Shown here: piece after piece, positions 10,183-21,583 of the stretch
Numbering within the stretch: the stretch's first letter is position 1
How the letters are laid out: each line of letters opens with the position of its first letter
Assembly (NCBI GenBank): GCA_013115135.1
Contig: JABANP010000017.1
Coordinates: 62,001-126,000 of the forward strand
Origin: Perkinsus olseni
Lineage: Eukaryota > Perkinsozoa > Perkinsida > Perkinsidae
DNA: 64,000 nt
Reading direction: 5' to 3'
The notes under the pieces: generated by a model
Told to the model about the DNA's origin: nothing
The model's database searches: none
The model's input: the letters and a program-made list of their open reading frames with translations, nothing else
Position numbers and translations under genes: made by a program

Positions 10183-11947
10183 ATGTTCACCTCTGTTTTC
10201 TTGGCAGTCCTACTCGGTATAGCCACCGGCCAGGGAACTGTTGTTGAAATTGAACAGTCGAACTTACCGCTCCGTAATAATAGCCAGGAGAAAATCCTCC
10301 GTTCTTCTCTTGGTGAGTGGATGGATCGTAACCCTGTTGTCACCTCGTATCACCTTCAGGCACCCTGAGGCATGTTCAAACACTGCAACTTGTGGGCGTC
10401 GGCGTGAATGGTCGTAATTTTCGTTACTTGTCGTCGTTGGCTGTGACAGCAGACGGTTCCGAAATGCTCGCCGTCAACGATGATGGGTAAGTCTCAGCCG
10501 ATGAAAGGCTTTCGGTCTTCATGCTAGCATGTGCTCTCCGCTCTCTCTTGTTGCTAGCCTTTTCATCGACATAAAGATCAAGCCGATCTCCGGTGGCGTG
10601 TTCGAGGTGCTGGGAGCGACCACTTTCCCGATGCGTGATCCACAAGGAAAAATCATACCCTTTGGCGCGCAAGGTTTGGCTGTCGAGGGCATCTATCAAG
10701 GCAGGGGTATAGGAAACTTCTTCGTCAGCTCTTTGGCTGACAAGCAAGTGTATAGGTAGGAGGATGATAATTCAGACTATACTCGGCCGCCTGAGGGTGG
10801 AGCTACCACTGATGACGTTCAGATTCCCTAATGGTATTAAGTCGCGACAGAGCGTTGACCTCGGCTTGACCGATGTATTCGGTGACTGCCGACATGATGA
10901 GGGGCCGGAAGCTATACTACGTATTAACATGCTATTTCGGCTGATGGGTTGGGCCGTGTGTCGTGGCTATCCTCAATTTTCAGGTCCAGAAGATAAAAGC
11001 GAGTTCTCCCTGCTCATGTTCTGCCGCGTTGCTATGTCCTTGGCTCCAACCTCCACTCCAGGGAGAGAGGTTTTCATCGGCTTCGCCTATAATAAATTCA
11101 AAAACGTTGCCAAGCGCTTTTACCTCGAGGTAACTCAATGATCGAGAGGACCTCAGCGAGGGGGAGCAGTCGTTTCCTCAGTCCACCAGACGTCCGTGGG
11201 CGGGCACCTTACAAATTACGGATATGGCGGAGCTTAGCAATGGCGATATTATGGTACTCTTCTCAGAGTAAGTTGTTGAATGACTTACGCTCGTCATGCA
11301 CTTTTAGTTCGTTTTTCGATTAGATTTAAGGAGGATATCATGACAATCGGCTATGTGAGGAGGAAGGATTTGAGCCGAGCTCTGAGCCAAGGAGAAACAG
11401 TGAAGCCAGTATCTATCGCTGATATCTCGCGGAGGGAAAAGTAAGTGATGGTCGCTTCTAAGATAGCTCACCGCGCGATGCTTTGGTTGTCCTAACCAGA
11501 AAACCTAGATGACCATGGCATGGCTTTATAGGACATAGGCATTCCATTCCCATGGGCTCCATGGGAATGGAATGCCGGCTTCGGTTGGTGTTTTTCATAA
11601 CAACTTGTTACCTGGACTATCTCAGCGTTGGAATTGCTATCCTCGTAGCACTGTTGCTCTTACAGTGAGAATGGCCAACTACGCGACTCTTCCTCACGCG
11701 CTTTTCGCTATTGGGCGTAATGGTTCGGTGGTACCGGTACGACAGATACAATATCGGTGAAGAGGTTGGATTGGCTGTCCGAGAGGATCCCAAGAGCGGG
11801 AAAACCTTCGTCTACATTGTCAATCACGACTTTTACGGGGTAGATCACTCGTCAACGACTATTTACAGCTCAGCTCACCGTTCTACTCTTCAGGAAGCTG
11901 GTGTGACCCTCCTGACCACTTTCGAGTGGAAGACAGTAAGCCGTTGA
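10183..11947 (+). CDS. Phytase-like family protein, copy B (exon 8 damaged?)
   Basis: Exons that match copy A are 10183-10312, 10360-10486, 10558-10755, 10823-10920, 10984-11129, 11182-11267, 11324-11440 and the last exon 11894-11947, with stop TGA at 11945. The signal peptide is MFTSVFLAVLLGIATG. Exons 3, 6 and 7 are exactly as long as in copy A (198, 86 and 117 nt). Exon 8 coding sequence is clear up to 11839 (GLAVREDPKSGKTFVYI), but there is no in-phase AG acceptor at its expected start near 11722. The nearest upstream AGs give the wrong phase or reach a stop. Copy B may be a recent pseudogene or use an unusual acceptor. A perfect 18-bp hairpin lies in the preceding intron. Confidence 0.72.
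11538..11576. repeat. Perfect 18-bp-arm hairpin in copy B intron 7
   Basis: The arms GGCATTCCATTCCCATGG (11538-11555) and CCATGGGAATGGAATGCC (11559-11576) pair perfectly around a 3-nt loop. The hairpin lies in the intron before the exon 8 whose acceptor cannot be found. Confidence 0.88.
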
Positions 11948-14080
11948 TGCTGAAAACTCTATCCTCTTTCTGCGAGTTGGTTTACATTCAATACACCTGT
12001 AGCAGCCATCGCCATTTATTTCACCGTCGACCGACCAGGACGGGTAACTTCCCAATCTTTCAATGGGACCCAGGGAGAATGATTTCGCCGATAACCGTTC
12101 AGGTTGGGGAACTTTTGTATCTCTCAGTAGCAGTCAGTGCTACTGCTTTTGTCGATATACGCCACACTGGCCAGAGCCCTGGCCCGCCGCCCAGTCGACT
12201 CGGTATACGGGTCTTAAAGGCCCTGGAGGAGATATTGATGTGCCGGTTCTGTTTATTATCATCATCCAAGTTAGCTTTGAAACCTAAATGGAAATAAGTT
12301 AATTCTCGGGCCTCTTCACACCGGAAGACTTGTGTTTGATTGTAAGCTGGTCGTCTTTTCAAATCCGGTAGCAATGATGGTGGTGCTATGATAGCACTGC
12401 TATCTTTGAGACCACACAAACGCGTCCCGTGGAATTACTGGGTACGTAATACCCTGCAACGCGAGTGCCGCTAGAGGAATGATTCCTCAGAAATCACGTA
12501 TTCTCAGGACTTAAGGCATTCTGATAGCAGGGGCCCCGGTGCAGGGACGGTCCATCCCTCATCTATCATGAGTGGTCGATGCCCGCTTCAGTGGTTTCTG
12601 AGAACACTCGATCATCGATACTATGGGGGGTCACGATCTACTACTAGTAGACTACTAGGACAGCTTGTGTCTTATCTACGGAACATATCAGATAATGGGA
12701 CACAGCCGCATGACTCATGCGGGTATTTTCTACACTGTGAGTGTAGAAAAGTGTGTAGTCTCTTTTCTGCCTCATGCGGCATGAGGCACTCTTCGAAGTC
12801 AGAGATCTACCATCAACACTTCACACTCCCAACCTCTGAGAGTGTGGCAATTTCGAACGCGCGTAACCGCGATTGGCTATGCCCACCGCATTACGTGATT
12901 CGTACAATGACACAGCGATGGTTCATTCCGCCTTGCAAGGCAACGTTAGCGTCCACAATAGAGATTGCGAGACTAGACAGGAGTTTTGTCACGGAACTGT
13001 CGTGCACAGGCTGTGCAGAACAACACTCGTGCTCAATCGTGCCACAACCGTGCTTCAGGCGATGGCCACCCTGAGTTGATCGATCTCCCACTATCGACAT
13101 CGATCCCTAGTCCTGGAATCCTAGGGTGAAATCCTCCCATGCTGCTTATGAGCATGATGTTGCCAACAATGTTGGCCCAACATCCTGCTGGTAATATTAA
13201 TCAAGTGTATCAACAGAGCTGGTCTATCATCGGCAGGGAGGGACGAGTCGATTCCGATGATTTTTTGGCGGGTCGTGGGTGACGAGGTAGGAGTCAGCAC
13301 GCGTACTTCGAGTAGCTGTGGGACACTCAGCGGCTGAGTGCTAGCCCGAGTGTCACATCAGGCTGAGTGCCTGAGTCATTCAGATCCTTGCCCGACTTGG
13401 GGACCGAATTTCTGGTCAAACCTTTTGAATAATGATCAACCATCACTCTAGCACTACCAAGTCAGTACCAAGCCTCAGACTGGAGTTGTCAGGGGCAACT
13501 GGTCACCGAAGGACCGCGCTCCAGCGGCTAGAGTCCAGCCCCGAGCGTCTTGACTCGAGACGCTATAACCAGATCGCACTCATCCTGTCACCGTGACGGG
13601 ACAGTGTGATGTCACTGAACCGCTAGCCCTGTCCCGTTCACCTATTTACTTGGAACCTCATTTCATCTGCGTTATGATAATCATAATATGATTTTCTTGT
13701 CTTCCCAACAAGTGAGATGATCATCTCGAAGCCCGCGTGACAGCGCTACCTTAAGGCAAATTTGGGCCATTTCCTTGAAGATTTACAAGCTCAAGCGCCA
13801 TTCCAGCCAAGCAACATGCGCCATGGCTATGTGCTCGCGTACTACAATTAGCTCTTTCAGCTCCGGAAGGGTCCCGAATATTATCCGATTACAACGGAAC
13901 TAGACAACTTTCGTCGCCGACGATCCCCCGGCTACTGCTATCGACTGACTTGAGGCTCAAAAATCGGATTGGTCTCTTCTGTGTCTGATTTTCGGAATGA
14001 CCAGGTTACCCTCGCCCTGTCGCTAAGCTCCTGAGTTTTTGTCCCGTTCATATCTTCGCTATGCGCCCGCTACGCACTAC
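11948..14080. other. Hairpin-dense spacer between copies B and C
   Basis: No gene is seen. Around 12110-12180 the 3' flank resembles the flanks of the other copies (a GTGCTACTGCTTTTG word, also near 270 and 7760). From about 12,550 to 13,700 short perfect inverted repeats follow one another, for example TTTTCTACAC / GTGTAGAAAA (12726-12750), GCCTCATGC / GCATGAGGC near 12770-12787, and GCTGAGTG repeats near 13330-13375. Confidence 0.6.
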
Positions 14081-14744
14081 CCTAATGTTGTGGTCAGTTC
14101 CCTGGTCGTCCTCTAATGTTGTGGTCAGTTCCCTGGTCGTCCTCTAATGTTGTGGTCAGTTCCCTGGTTACTCCTTAACGTTCTGGTCAGTTCCCTGGTC
14201 GCCCTCTAATGTTGTGGTCAGTTCCCTGGTCGCCCTCTAATGTTGTGGTCAGTTCCCTGGTTGCCCTCTAATGTTGTGGTCAGTTCCCTGGTTACTCCTT
14301 AACGTTGTGGTCAGTTCCCTGGTCGCCCTCTAATGTTGTGGTCAGTTCCCTGGTTACTCCTTAACGTTGTGGTCAGTTCCCTGGTCGCCCTCTAATGTTG
14401 TGGTCAGTTCCCTGGTTACTCCTTAACGTTGTGGTCAGTTCCCTGGTCGCCCTCTAATGTTGTGGTCAGTTCCCTGGTTGCCCTCTAATGTTGTGGTCAG
14501 TTCTCTGGTCGCCCTCTAATGTTGTGGTCAGTTCCCTGGTTACTCCTTAACGTTGTGGTCAGTTCCCTGGTCGCCCTCTAATGTTGTGGTCAGTTCCCTG
14601 GTTACTCCTTAACGTTGTGGTCAGTTCCCTGGTCGCCCTCTAATGTTGTGGTCAGTTCCCTGGTCGCCCTCTAATGTTGTGGTCAGTTCCCTGGTCGCCC
14701 TCTAATGTTGTGGTCAGTTCCCTGGTTGCCCTCTAATGTTGTGG
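14081..14744. repeat. 31-bp satellite, about 21 units
   Basis: A 31-bp unit built around AATGTTGTGGTCAGTTCCCT is repeated head to tail. The word starts at 14083 and last recurs at 14734, exactly 21 periods. Two variants are mixed: one with CTGGTCGCCCTCTAATG and one with CTGGTTACTCCTTAACG. The second recurs in a partly regular pattern, which suggests multi-unit amplification. It lies between copies B and C. Confidence 0.96.
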
Positions 14745-14894
14745 ACCACAACTTGTGGCCACTGGCCAACTCTCTGAGGCTCGAGTGACTTGAGCCAAGT
14801 CCCTAATCATTAGAGTTCGTAAGCGCACTAGCGCTGCGACCAGCTCTTCAAGTGCGAGAACCTTGGTTGTTTGGGATCTGACGTCGAGGGTCCC

Positions 14895-14925
14895 ATATGC
14901 CGGGCGATCTGATCGCCCGGCATAT
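14895..14925. repeat. Perfect 15-bp-arm hairpin
   Basis: The arms ATATGCCGGGCGATC (14895-14909) and GATCGCCCGGCATAT (14911-14925) flank a single T. It lies about 0.3 kb upstream of copy C. Confidence 0.88.
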
Positions 14926-15236
14926 AGGACCGCGGCGACTCGACGCGATCAAGCGATGGGCCACACCCTTGCCGCTGCCGTCTTACTTTTGTGTGGAGAC
15001 GCGCTAGTGCCACAACTTCAATTTGGACCGGCTTATGCGCCCTAGGTCACTGTGTGACTGTCACTCAGAGAATTCACAATAGTGCAAAGTTTCGAACGAG
15101 TCGGTCGGAACGACTAAGGCTTGTAGTAAAAGCGGCAGTTCGGCTCTGTCCCAGCCTTCAGAATTGATTCCTGAGTTTCACCCTGTTTAGTTTCGAGCGG
15201 CTCAGTAAGATCTTCTCCTTGATCGGCAGTATATTG

Positions 15237-17116
15237 ATGTCTTTCTACTCACTCCTGTTTGCAGCCTCACTCGCCGCGGTCTTAGGCAAGGTCATAAGGA
15301 TCAAGCAATCGAGGTTGCCGCTCCGCGAGGGGAGCCGGGAAGATACCATTCATTCTTATTTCGGTGAGCGACAAGATCCCGGTGTCCGTTGTCACAGTCT
15401 GTTCACCAGACTCTGTTGATCTTAGCCTAAGATTCTTAGGCACTTTGAGGCTCGTTCAGACGCTACAACTCGATGACGCAGAGGCCCATAGCTCGGATTC
15501 GGAGTTTCGTTATGTTGCCTCCCTAATTGTCAAGCCAGACGGGTCTGAGCTGCTCGCCATCACCGAAGAATCGTAAGTCTGGTGTGAACAACAAATCGAC
15601 ATTCGCACTGTGTTGTAGGCTCTCGAGTCGAGTGCTCATTGCTCTTCAGAAAGTTTGTTACCGTCAATCTTTGGCCGTCCACCAATGACAAGTTTGATGT
15701 GACTGAGGTGAAGATTGATCCGATGTATGATCCTCAAGGCGAGATCCTAGACTATGAATCGCTGGGGGGAAGCCTGGCCATCAGAGGCACTTACAGTGGC
15801 GGTGGCAGAGGAGACCTAATCGTGAGTTTCTCAGAGCAGGAAAAAGTGCTCAGGTAGGAAAACAGCTTGGACTCTACTCGCCTGTCTGCGGTCGAGGTGA
15901 ATCTCTCGCCACACAGGTTGCTCATTTTCAGATTCCCAACAGGGATTCAGACGCGACGAAGCGTCGACCTCAATTTCTCGGATCTGTTGCCTGATTGCGA
16001 GAGGCCGGACGCCATATTAAGTATTCAACTGCGAATAACGGTCGCCGATTCCCACCTTCTGCCTATCCTTAGCCTCAGGTTCAAAGCGGGAGCTCGCCGC
16101 ATCCTTGCTCATGCTCTGCCATCACTCGACTGATTCAGGGCCAACGCCCGCTCCTGGAAACGCAATCTATGACGGCGTCGCATTTGACGGATTCAACACG
16201 AAGCATTTTTACCTCGAGACGGTAAGAGAGGGAGTCGAGTCTCGTGTGCACGAGGCAGTACATCGCTACAGCTCGGTGCCCTGATATTCTGCTACTGCAT
16301 GCGAACTTTAAGTGTTGTACACCCGTTCCTTTTTTAGTCCCTCAATACATTTGGAGATTTCTCTCCCCCGTACGGGATTCACGATATGGCAGAGCTGAAC
16401 AATGGCGACCTTATGATACTGTTCGTGGGGTGAGTTGCTCGATACCTGTATCCCTCCATCATGGCCTGCTCTTTCCGACCAGGGGCTTCGATGATAAGAT
16501 GAGAATCGGCTATGTTAGAAGGGATGAGTTGCGGCAGGCTATTCATCGAGGGGGAATAGTCAGACCAGAAATCATAGCCCACCTCTCGCGAAATGAAGGG
16601 TGAGTGAGGTATGATAATCATGCCGTGATGTGTTGATTGCGCGATACCCCTCGATGCCCTGGCGGGACATGGAGGATTCCCAAGTCGGGCTGGAGACGAA
16701 GCCTACCTAGAACCCGACTTGGGACTGACCACTGGTGGCCGCAGTGCGGTCAGCGCACTGATTAACCGCCAACCTTGAACCTGTTAATCATCATTGCTTT
16801 CGAGTTCAAACTGGCATCCATGAAACTGAGAGATCATCTGATGGATCGTGTTGCGGTCCGGTTTTGGTTAGTACGTGTTATGAAAGGTACATTATCGGTG
16901 ACGCAACTGGGTTGGACATTCGGCAGGATCCAAGAAGCGCAAGGATCTTCGTTTACATCACCTATGATTATTATGACGGAGTAGGCCTCTCTCATACCAG
17001 CAGTATATTTCAGTTATCATTATGTTGCTCAGGAAGAGGACCATGTTCTCCTCTCAACTTTCGAGTGGATACCGGAGGAGACTGCGGGTCGCTGCGCCAA
17101 TGTTGCTACGAATTAG
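15237..17116 (+). CDS. Secreted phytase-like (PF13449-type) propeller protein, copy C
   Basis: Nine exons give a 365-aa frame: 15237-15363, 15440-15572, 15650-15853, 15932-16020, 16079-16221, 16338-16429, 16483-16599, 16872-16980 and 17033-17116 (stop TAG). Splice phases are the same as in copy A at every junction. The N-terminus MSFYSLLFAASLAAVLG is a signal peptide. Conserved segments are ELLAITEES, GRGDLIVSF, KVLRFPTGIQ, DMAELNNGDLMILF, RIGYVRRDELRQAI, TGLDIRQDPRSARIFVYI and LLSTFEWI. It is clearly diverged from A and B, so this duplication is older. The start was chosen at the ATG aligned with the other signal peptides. Confidence 0.82.
16679..16723. repeat. 11-bp-arm inverted repeat in copy C intron 7
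   Basis: CCCAAGTCGGG (16679-16689) and CCCGACTTGGG (16713-16723) are perfect inverted repeats in the long intron before exon 8. Copy B has a hairpin in the same intron. Confidence 0.8.
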
Positions 17117-18274
17117 TCCGACCCGGTTGCTACGTAGTCAGTGGCAAGCACGGTTCTCCGCGATTGACGTTAACGGTGATTAATTCTTGTACCACTTAAC
17201 TGTAGACAATGCTGCTACTTGTCCCGACCGGTGTTCAGGATAGATATTTTTGTAGTTCACGGTAGCAACCAGTGCTACTGCGACATTCTTTGTCGATATC
17301 CGCTGCTTTTAGTCCTAGCTGGTCAATCAGCCAAGTTTACCGAGTCAAAGAGCATGAGAACTTGTGTTTGTAGTACCACGACCACGCCGTAGACTAAAGA
17401 CTGAAGTTGCCTACAGCGGAGTGAAGGTGGTTCAACTACCGTGGTTGTTTACCCCTCTTAAGCAGCGGGACAGGACTGGGACGTGGGTCTTCTGACACCA
17501 GCGAAATGAACGGCTCGGATGTACCCGATGTAAGCTTTACATCAATTATCGAGCTCCTTCTCGGAGGCGGATATGAAGAGCTTCTAAGAGCAGTCGTATT
17601 AGCCCTAGCCCGGCTAAATTAGCCGCGCTTTCTTTCACAAGCTTAGAAGGCGCGCAGTACGGATACTCGCATTTTGCGGGAGATTGCCGTTCTTGATGGC
17701 ATGGCAATTATGCGGCATGACTTATGCTCTATATATCACCGAGGCCCGTTCGAATTTCAGCCATTGAGAGCACAGAGCTACAGCATGCGCAACCCCATAG
17801 GGGCGAACCTGTTCTTCCGGGAGACTGTCTGGGATTCCACCAACTACAAGGAGATGCGCACGTGAAATTCGATTGTACACTCTCATACTCTGAGGGTATA
17901 ATACGACTATTAGTTGTATTATAAGCAGCCCGGGACCTCAGGCCCGGGTCCCAGCAAGTTACTGGAAGCAACGCAACTGAAGCGCTGGGTAGCCGCAACC
18001 AACCTCAGACGGGACGAATTCAGATAGCGCAGGACACCGCGTCGGACGGGAAATCCCGGGGATTCAATCCTGCTGCATTCTCGACAGGGCGTAGTGCTAG
18101 TCAAGCAGTTCATCAACAACGTACTGATGGGCTTACTAATAGGCAGGTCGCTTATTGGGCTGGCGATCTCGACCTGCTACCTCTCACAGTGCTCTTGACC
18201 TCAGCGATAGCTTCTTGGTCCCTGACTCAGCAGGAAACATCATTATCGAAAAGAACCAGTAACCGAAGCCAGTA
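17117..18274. other. 3' flank of copy C and spacer
   Basis: The first part has CAGTGCTACTGC-type words also seen after the other family copies. Hairpin-like words occur near 17897-17935 (TATAATAC...GTATTATA and CCCGGGACC...GGCCCGGG). No gene is recognised. Confidence 0.4.
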
Positions 18275-18425
18275 GCGTGCGTGTGAGTTCAAAGTCCAAC
18301 GCCGACAGTACGGCTTGGTTAGACTAGCACCGACGTAACTTTCTGTGGGGGACCAGTTCAGCCTGTTGAATAGGCTCTGTTCGTCAAGCCAAAGAACGTT
18401 GCTCTCAGAGCGAGGCCATCGTCAG
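18275..18425 (+). repeat. Dispersed ~140-bp repeat, copy 3
   Basis: This is a diverged plus-strand copy of the element at 758-902. Shared words include GCGTGTGAGTT and TGTTCGTCAAGCCA (TGTTCATCAAGCCA in copy 1). DNA on either side is unrelated, so the element itself is the repeated unit. Confidence 0.65.
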
Positions 18426-19096
18426 TTGGGGAACGTCCTGTCCTCCCGGCAAAATCCGCTTCCACAGCTGCGGGGGCTGGGCACGACCACGAAACACTAG
18501 CACATCCCACAGTTCGTCGTAGCAGTAGCATTTCTATTGACATGAACACCGCTATCGCCATATGGACAGAGTTCGGGTCTGCATAACTGGAAGTGGAACC
18601 CATCAACGACCGACCTTTTCTATGAGAGAATCATACAAGTCGTGGATCACTGATACAGTATCAGTAAAACACGGTGTGTCTCGCGTTTCTCGTGTAATGC
18701 AGTATCATACGGGAATCGTTCTGCCAGACGATATGGAAGCGAAGGTTCCAACTGAAGGGGGCGGTCTGTGTGGGAGACGCCAATAATGCCGATTGCAAAT
18801 CTGAGGATATGTGGACTGCTACAGACCATAAACGAGCTGTTGGCACTCCATTAGGTTGTCTATCGCCCTAAACCTCCCCCCCCGGATTAATATTCTTCGA
18901 ACACGTATTCTCGCAATTTCGTATTTTGGCCTTTTCAAAAGACCGTCTCCTTCGTACGTGAGATTCACAACTATTGTGAGACGCTCATCATCAGTGCACA
19001 ATACGACACACGAGGATTCACAAAGCTGCTGGTACGAACTATGAGCACAACACTTCCTCTGGTCAGTGAGCAACGTTAATGCTTAGTATATGCATA

Positions 19097-21583
19097 CTAT
19101 TGGCTGTTACTGCTGCTTCCTCCAGCGACTGCTTGAAGGACTGCTAGGACAACGTCCATGGACCCATCACCAGTAACCACGATGTCATAGTAATCCAAAT
19201 AGTGCTCTAACAACTCCTTAGCCTCGGGAGAGGACTCGGGAGAATCCGCCTGAAGCTCGAAAATCCAGAAACAACATGACTGACACTTTTGGCTACCAAG
19301 AAACCGATGGCGATTGAGGTGTGTAGCTCCGGAACAGAATCGATGAAATCAACGTCAGCGATGAGATCACCTAGACCTGCCAAAGAAGACAAAAATATCG
19401 TCGGAGTCGACCAACGCTTCCATGTACCGCCCGTTCGAAAAGGCAACTCTGAAACTGAGAATTGGTCCCGGATTTTTGCACGCGAAATGCGGTTCGTCAT
19501 CGGGGCATCATCGTATACCATATATCGAGTTCAATATTGAATGACAACAATCTCGGTCATTGCTCGATACTTTGCCAGGATCATCAAGATGGTTGTCTAT
19601 ACCACTCCAAAGCGAACTTTTCCCAACCGAGAAGGTGCCTACAGATGACGTTGTGGCGCTCCTTCCGCCTCTGGTCGTGAACGATGTAGTCCGTGAGGGC
19701 CGACTTCTTAGTAAGGCAGTGAATTTGTGGTCCCCGGAAGGACACCAGCCTCTCAGTATCAGCATCGAACTGCATGATATTCGACACAATCGTCGCGTTG
19801 TCGAGAAAGAGGGCGTCATAGCCTCTGAAGAAGGAGTAGCGGATAAGGTGGTACAAGTAGTTGTTATTGACCCATCTCACTTCAGTATGTATTCGATGAT
19901 GTTGCCAATGCCAGCGCTGAGGATGGTGACAGGAACGCCCTGCTCATGGGCCAGCTGCAACATCTCCAGGGTGCCATTGATCGGAGAGCGAATTTATTCG
20001 ACCGACTGAAACCAGGAAAACCACAGCGTGGGCTTGATGAACAGAGGCTATTCAACAGGCTAAACTGATCTCCCCACGAGAAGGTACATCGTTGCTTGTC
20101 TGACTAAGCCGTACTGTCGTAGGCGTTGGACTTTAAACTCACACACACAGCCTGCCAGGCTGAGCCTGGTCAGAGATTTGCGCCATCCGATCACTGCCGT
20201 TGTTTGAGAGAAGCCGTGCCTCAACAGCACATCAATGAAGCATAATACCGGGTCGACGGCGAACAGATTCACACGCGACCCGTCCGAGGTACAAAGTGCG
20301 ACGGGTCTAATAATGATGCCGCGTGTCAGGTTACCATAAATCGCCCAATTCACGACTGGTTACCGCTAAGACACCAATGATGGTACGCATCGGCGCGCTA
20401 AAAGTAATGATATGCCGTACCATACCACCAGTCACCATGCGAGGTCACGCATTTTTCCCGAGAGCAGCTCCAATACCGCACCTCCCGCTACTCGCAGGGG
20501 GCCGATCGATGACATGTAGGTTCCCAGAGTGCGTGACTTACCGGGCGAAATCGACAACCTCTTCAACGCCATGCTTGTAGACCTCCTGTTCGCAGATCAA
20601 CTTCTCCGACTCCGTCCACCAGTAGTCCATATGCCTATGCTTCTCCTCGCGCGCCATGGTGGGGTCCATCTGAACAGCTCGCCAATTTCTATATTACTTC
20701 AATCGGCGATCTCCCGGGTCACCTCTATAGGATAGTATTTCTCCACAAGAGATCGGGACTTGGCGAAAAAATCATCAGTGAACTTCGGGTAGGTCTCGAA
20801 GATGCCGTGGCACGATTGGCCGGCCACGCCAGGCGACACATAGTGGCTGAAAGGAGACTATCGCCCAAGACAAAGGAGTTCATATTATTACGATTCCCGA
20901 GATCTCTTATAAAATATACATTAGATTAGTTTATTGACACCATAGGAAGCTTTAATAATGTATTGAAGAGGTAACCCCTATGTGACAGATAAACAGAATT
21001 AGGCCTTGGCAACGAAAAGCGTCGCACGACCATTTCGGCAGGTAAAATGAGAGTGAAAGCGTTCTCGTCTATACAATATAATACGCAGACCGCGCGCTTT
21101 TGGATGGTATATGTCTCGCGAGCTCAATCAACGCAGTCCTGGAGGAATTATTTTGAACGAACGCACAAAAACGCGCAGAAGTGGCGGTATATGCTCCGCT
21201 GGCTCCACCATAATATGGATATGTTTATATACCATTTTTGCCTCCATACTAGACAGCTAGAGGTGTCAGATAATCCTCTGTGGCAAGCATGTCTCCGACT
21301 TCGACGAGAGTAAATTCACGATACTACCCAGAGCCTCGGTGGATCGAGGACATAAACGATGACGTGGGCAGCACTAGAGTACGAGCGCGGAGTCTTCCGA
21401 AGCACGTCTCATGGCCCACCTCGTCAACGTGCGGTCGAAATCCGTGACAATCTGCAAATTTTCAAGACCTCCATCCGCCATTATCTTGTGCAGTTTCTCC
21501 CGAAGTGTGGCGGTATCCCGAACATGGATGTTGGAGCGGGCGGCGAGCCGGGCCAGACTAGGGGACGTCATTGGAGGACTCAT
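19097..21583 (-). CDS. Pyrimidine-type 5'-nucleotidase (UMPH-1/NT5C3 family), HAD fold
   Basis: This cytosolic nucleotidase family dephosphorylates pyrimidine nucleoside monophosphates. On the minus strand, exon 1 (21583-21420) has the HAD motif VTDFDRTLT with the nucleophile aspartate. Exon 2 (20846-20723) reads SCHGIFETYPKF and EKYYPIE. Exon 3 (20669-20542) has MDYWWTESEKLICEQ. Around 19990-19882 the text is GVPVTILSAGIGNIIEYIL. A further exon (about 19825-19640) has IVSNIMQFDADTERLVSF. Near 19400-19300 is GLGDLIADVDF, and the last exon (19249-19097) ends HYLDYYDIVVTGDGSMDVVL. Some joins fail: an upstream in-frame stop precedes the SAG exon, and the LLGDS segment appears frame-shifted. The gene may be decaying or have junctions I cannot place. 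Confidence 0.75.
20029..20150 (-). repeat. Dispersed ~140-bp repeat, copy 4 (inverted, in an intron)
   Basis: The reverse complement of this stretch aligns with the elements at 758-902 and 18275-18425 (TTCATCAAGCCC, TTTAAAGTCCAACGCC). It lies between exons of the 5'-nucleotidase gene. Confidence 0.6.
21062..21210 (-). repeat. Interspersed repeat shared with 34767-34900
   Basis: The reverse complement reads CCACTTCTGCGCGTTTTTGT and continues through GTGCGTTCGTTCAAA and CTCGCGAGACATATACCAT. The plus strand at 34767-34900 carries the same series with about 15-20% change. This copy is in intron 1 of the 5'-nucleotidase gene. Confidence 0.65.
21254..21270 (-). repeat. 17-bp recurrent intron word, copy 1
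   Basis: TCTGACACCTCTAGCTG (minus strand) lies in intron 1 of the 5'-nucleotidase gene. Identical copies are at 26925-26941 and 27654-27670 (minus, SEC63 introns). A copy with two mismatches is at 30506-30523 in an RCL1 intron, in the opposite orientation relative to that gene. Confidence 0.75.

Noticed and set aside
14081..14744. CRISPR-like array
   Set aside because: Units are contiguous 31-bp repeats without unique spacers, in a eukaryotic setting with no cas genes.
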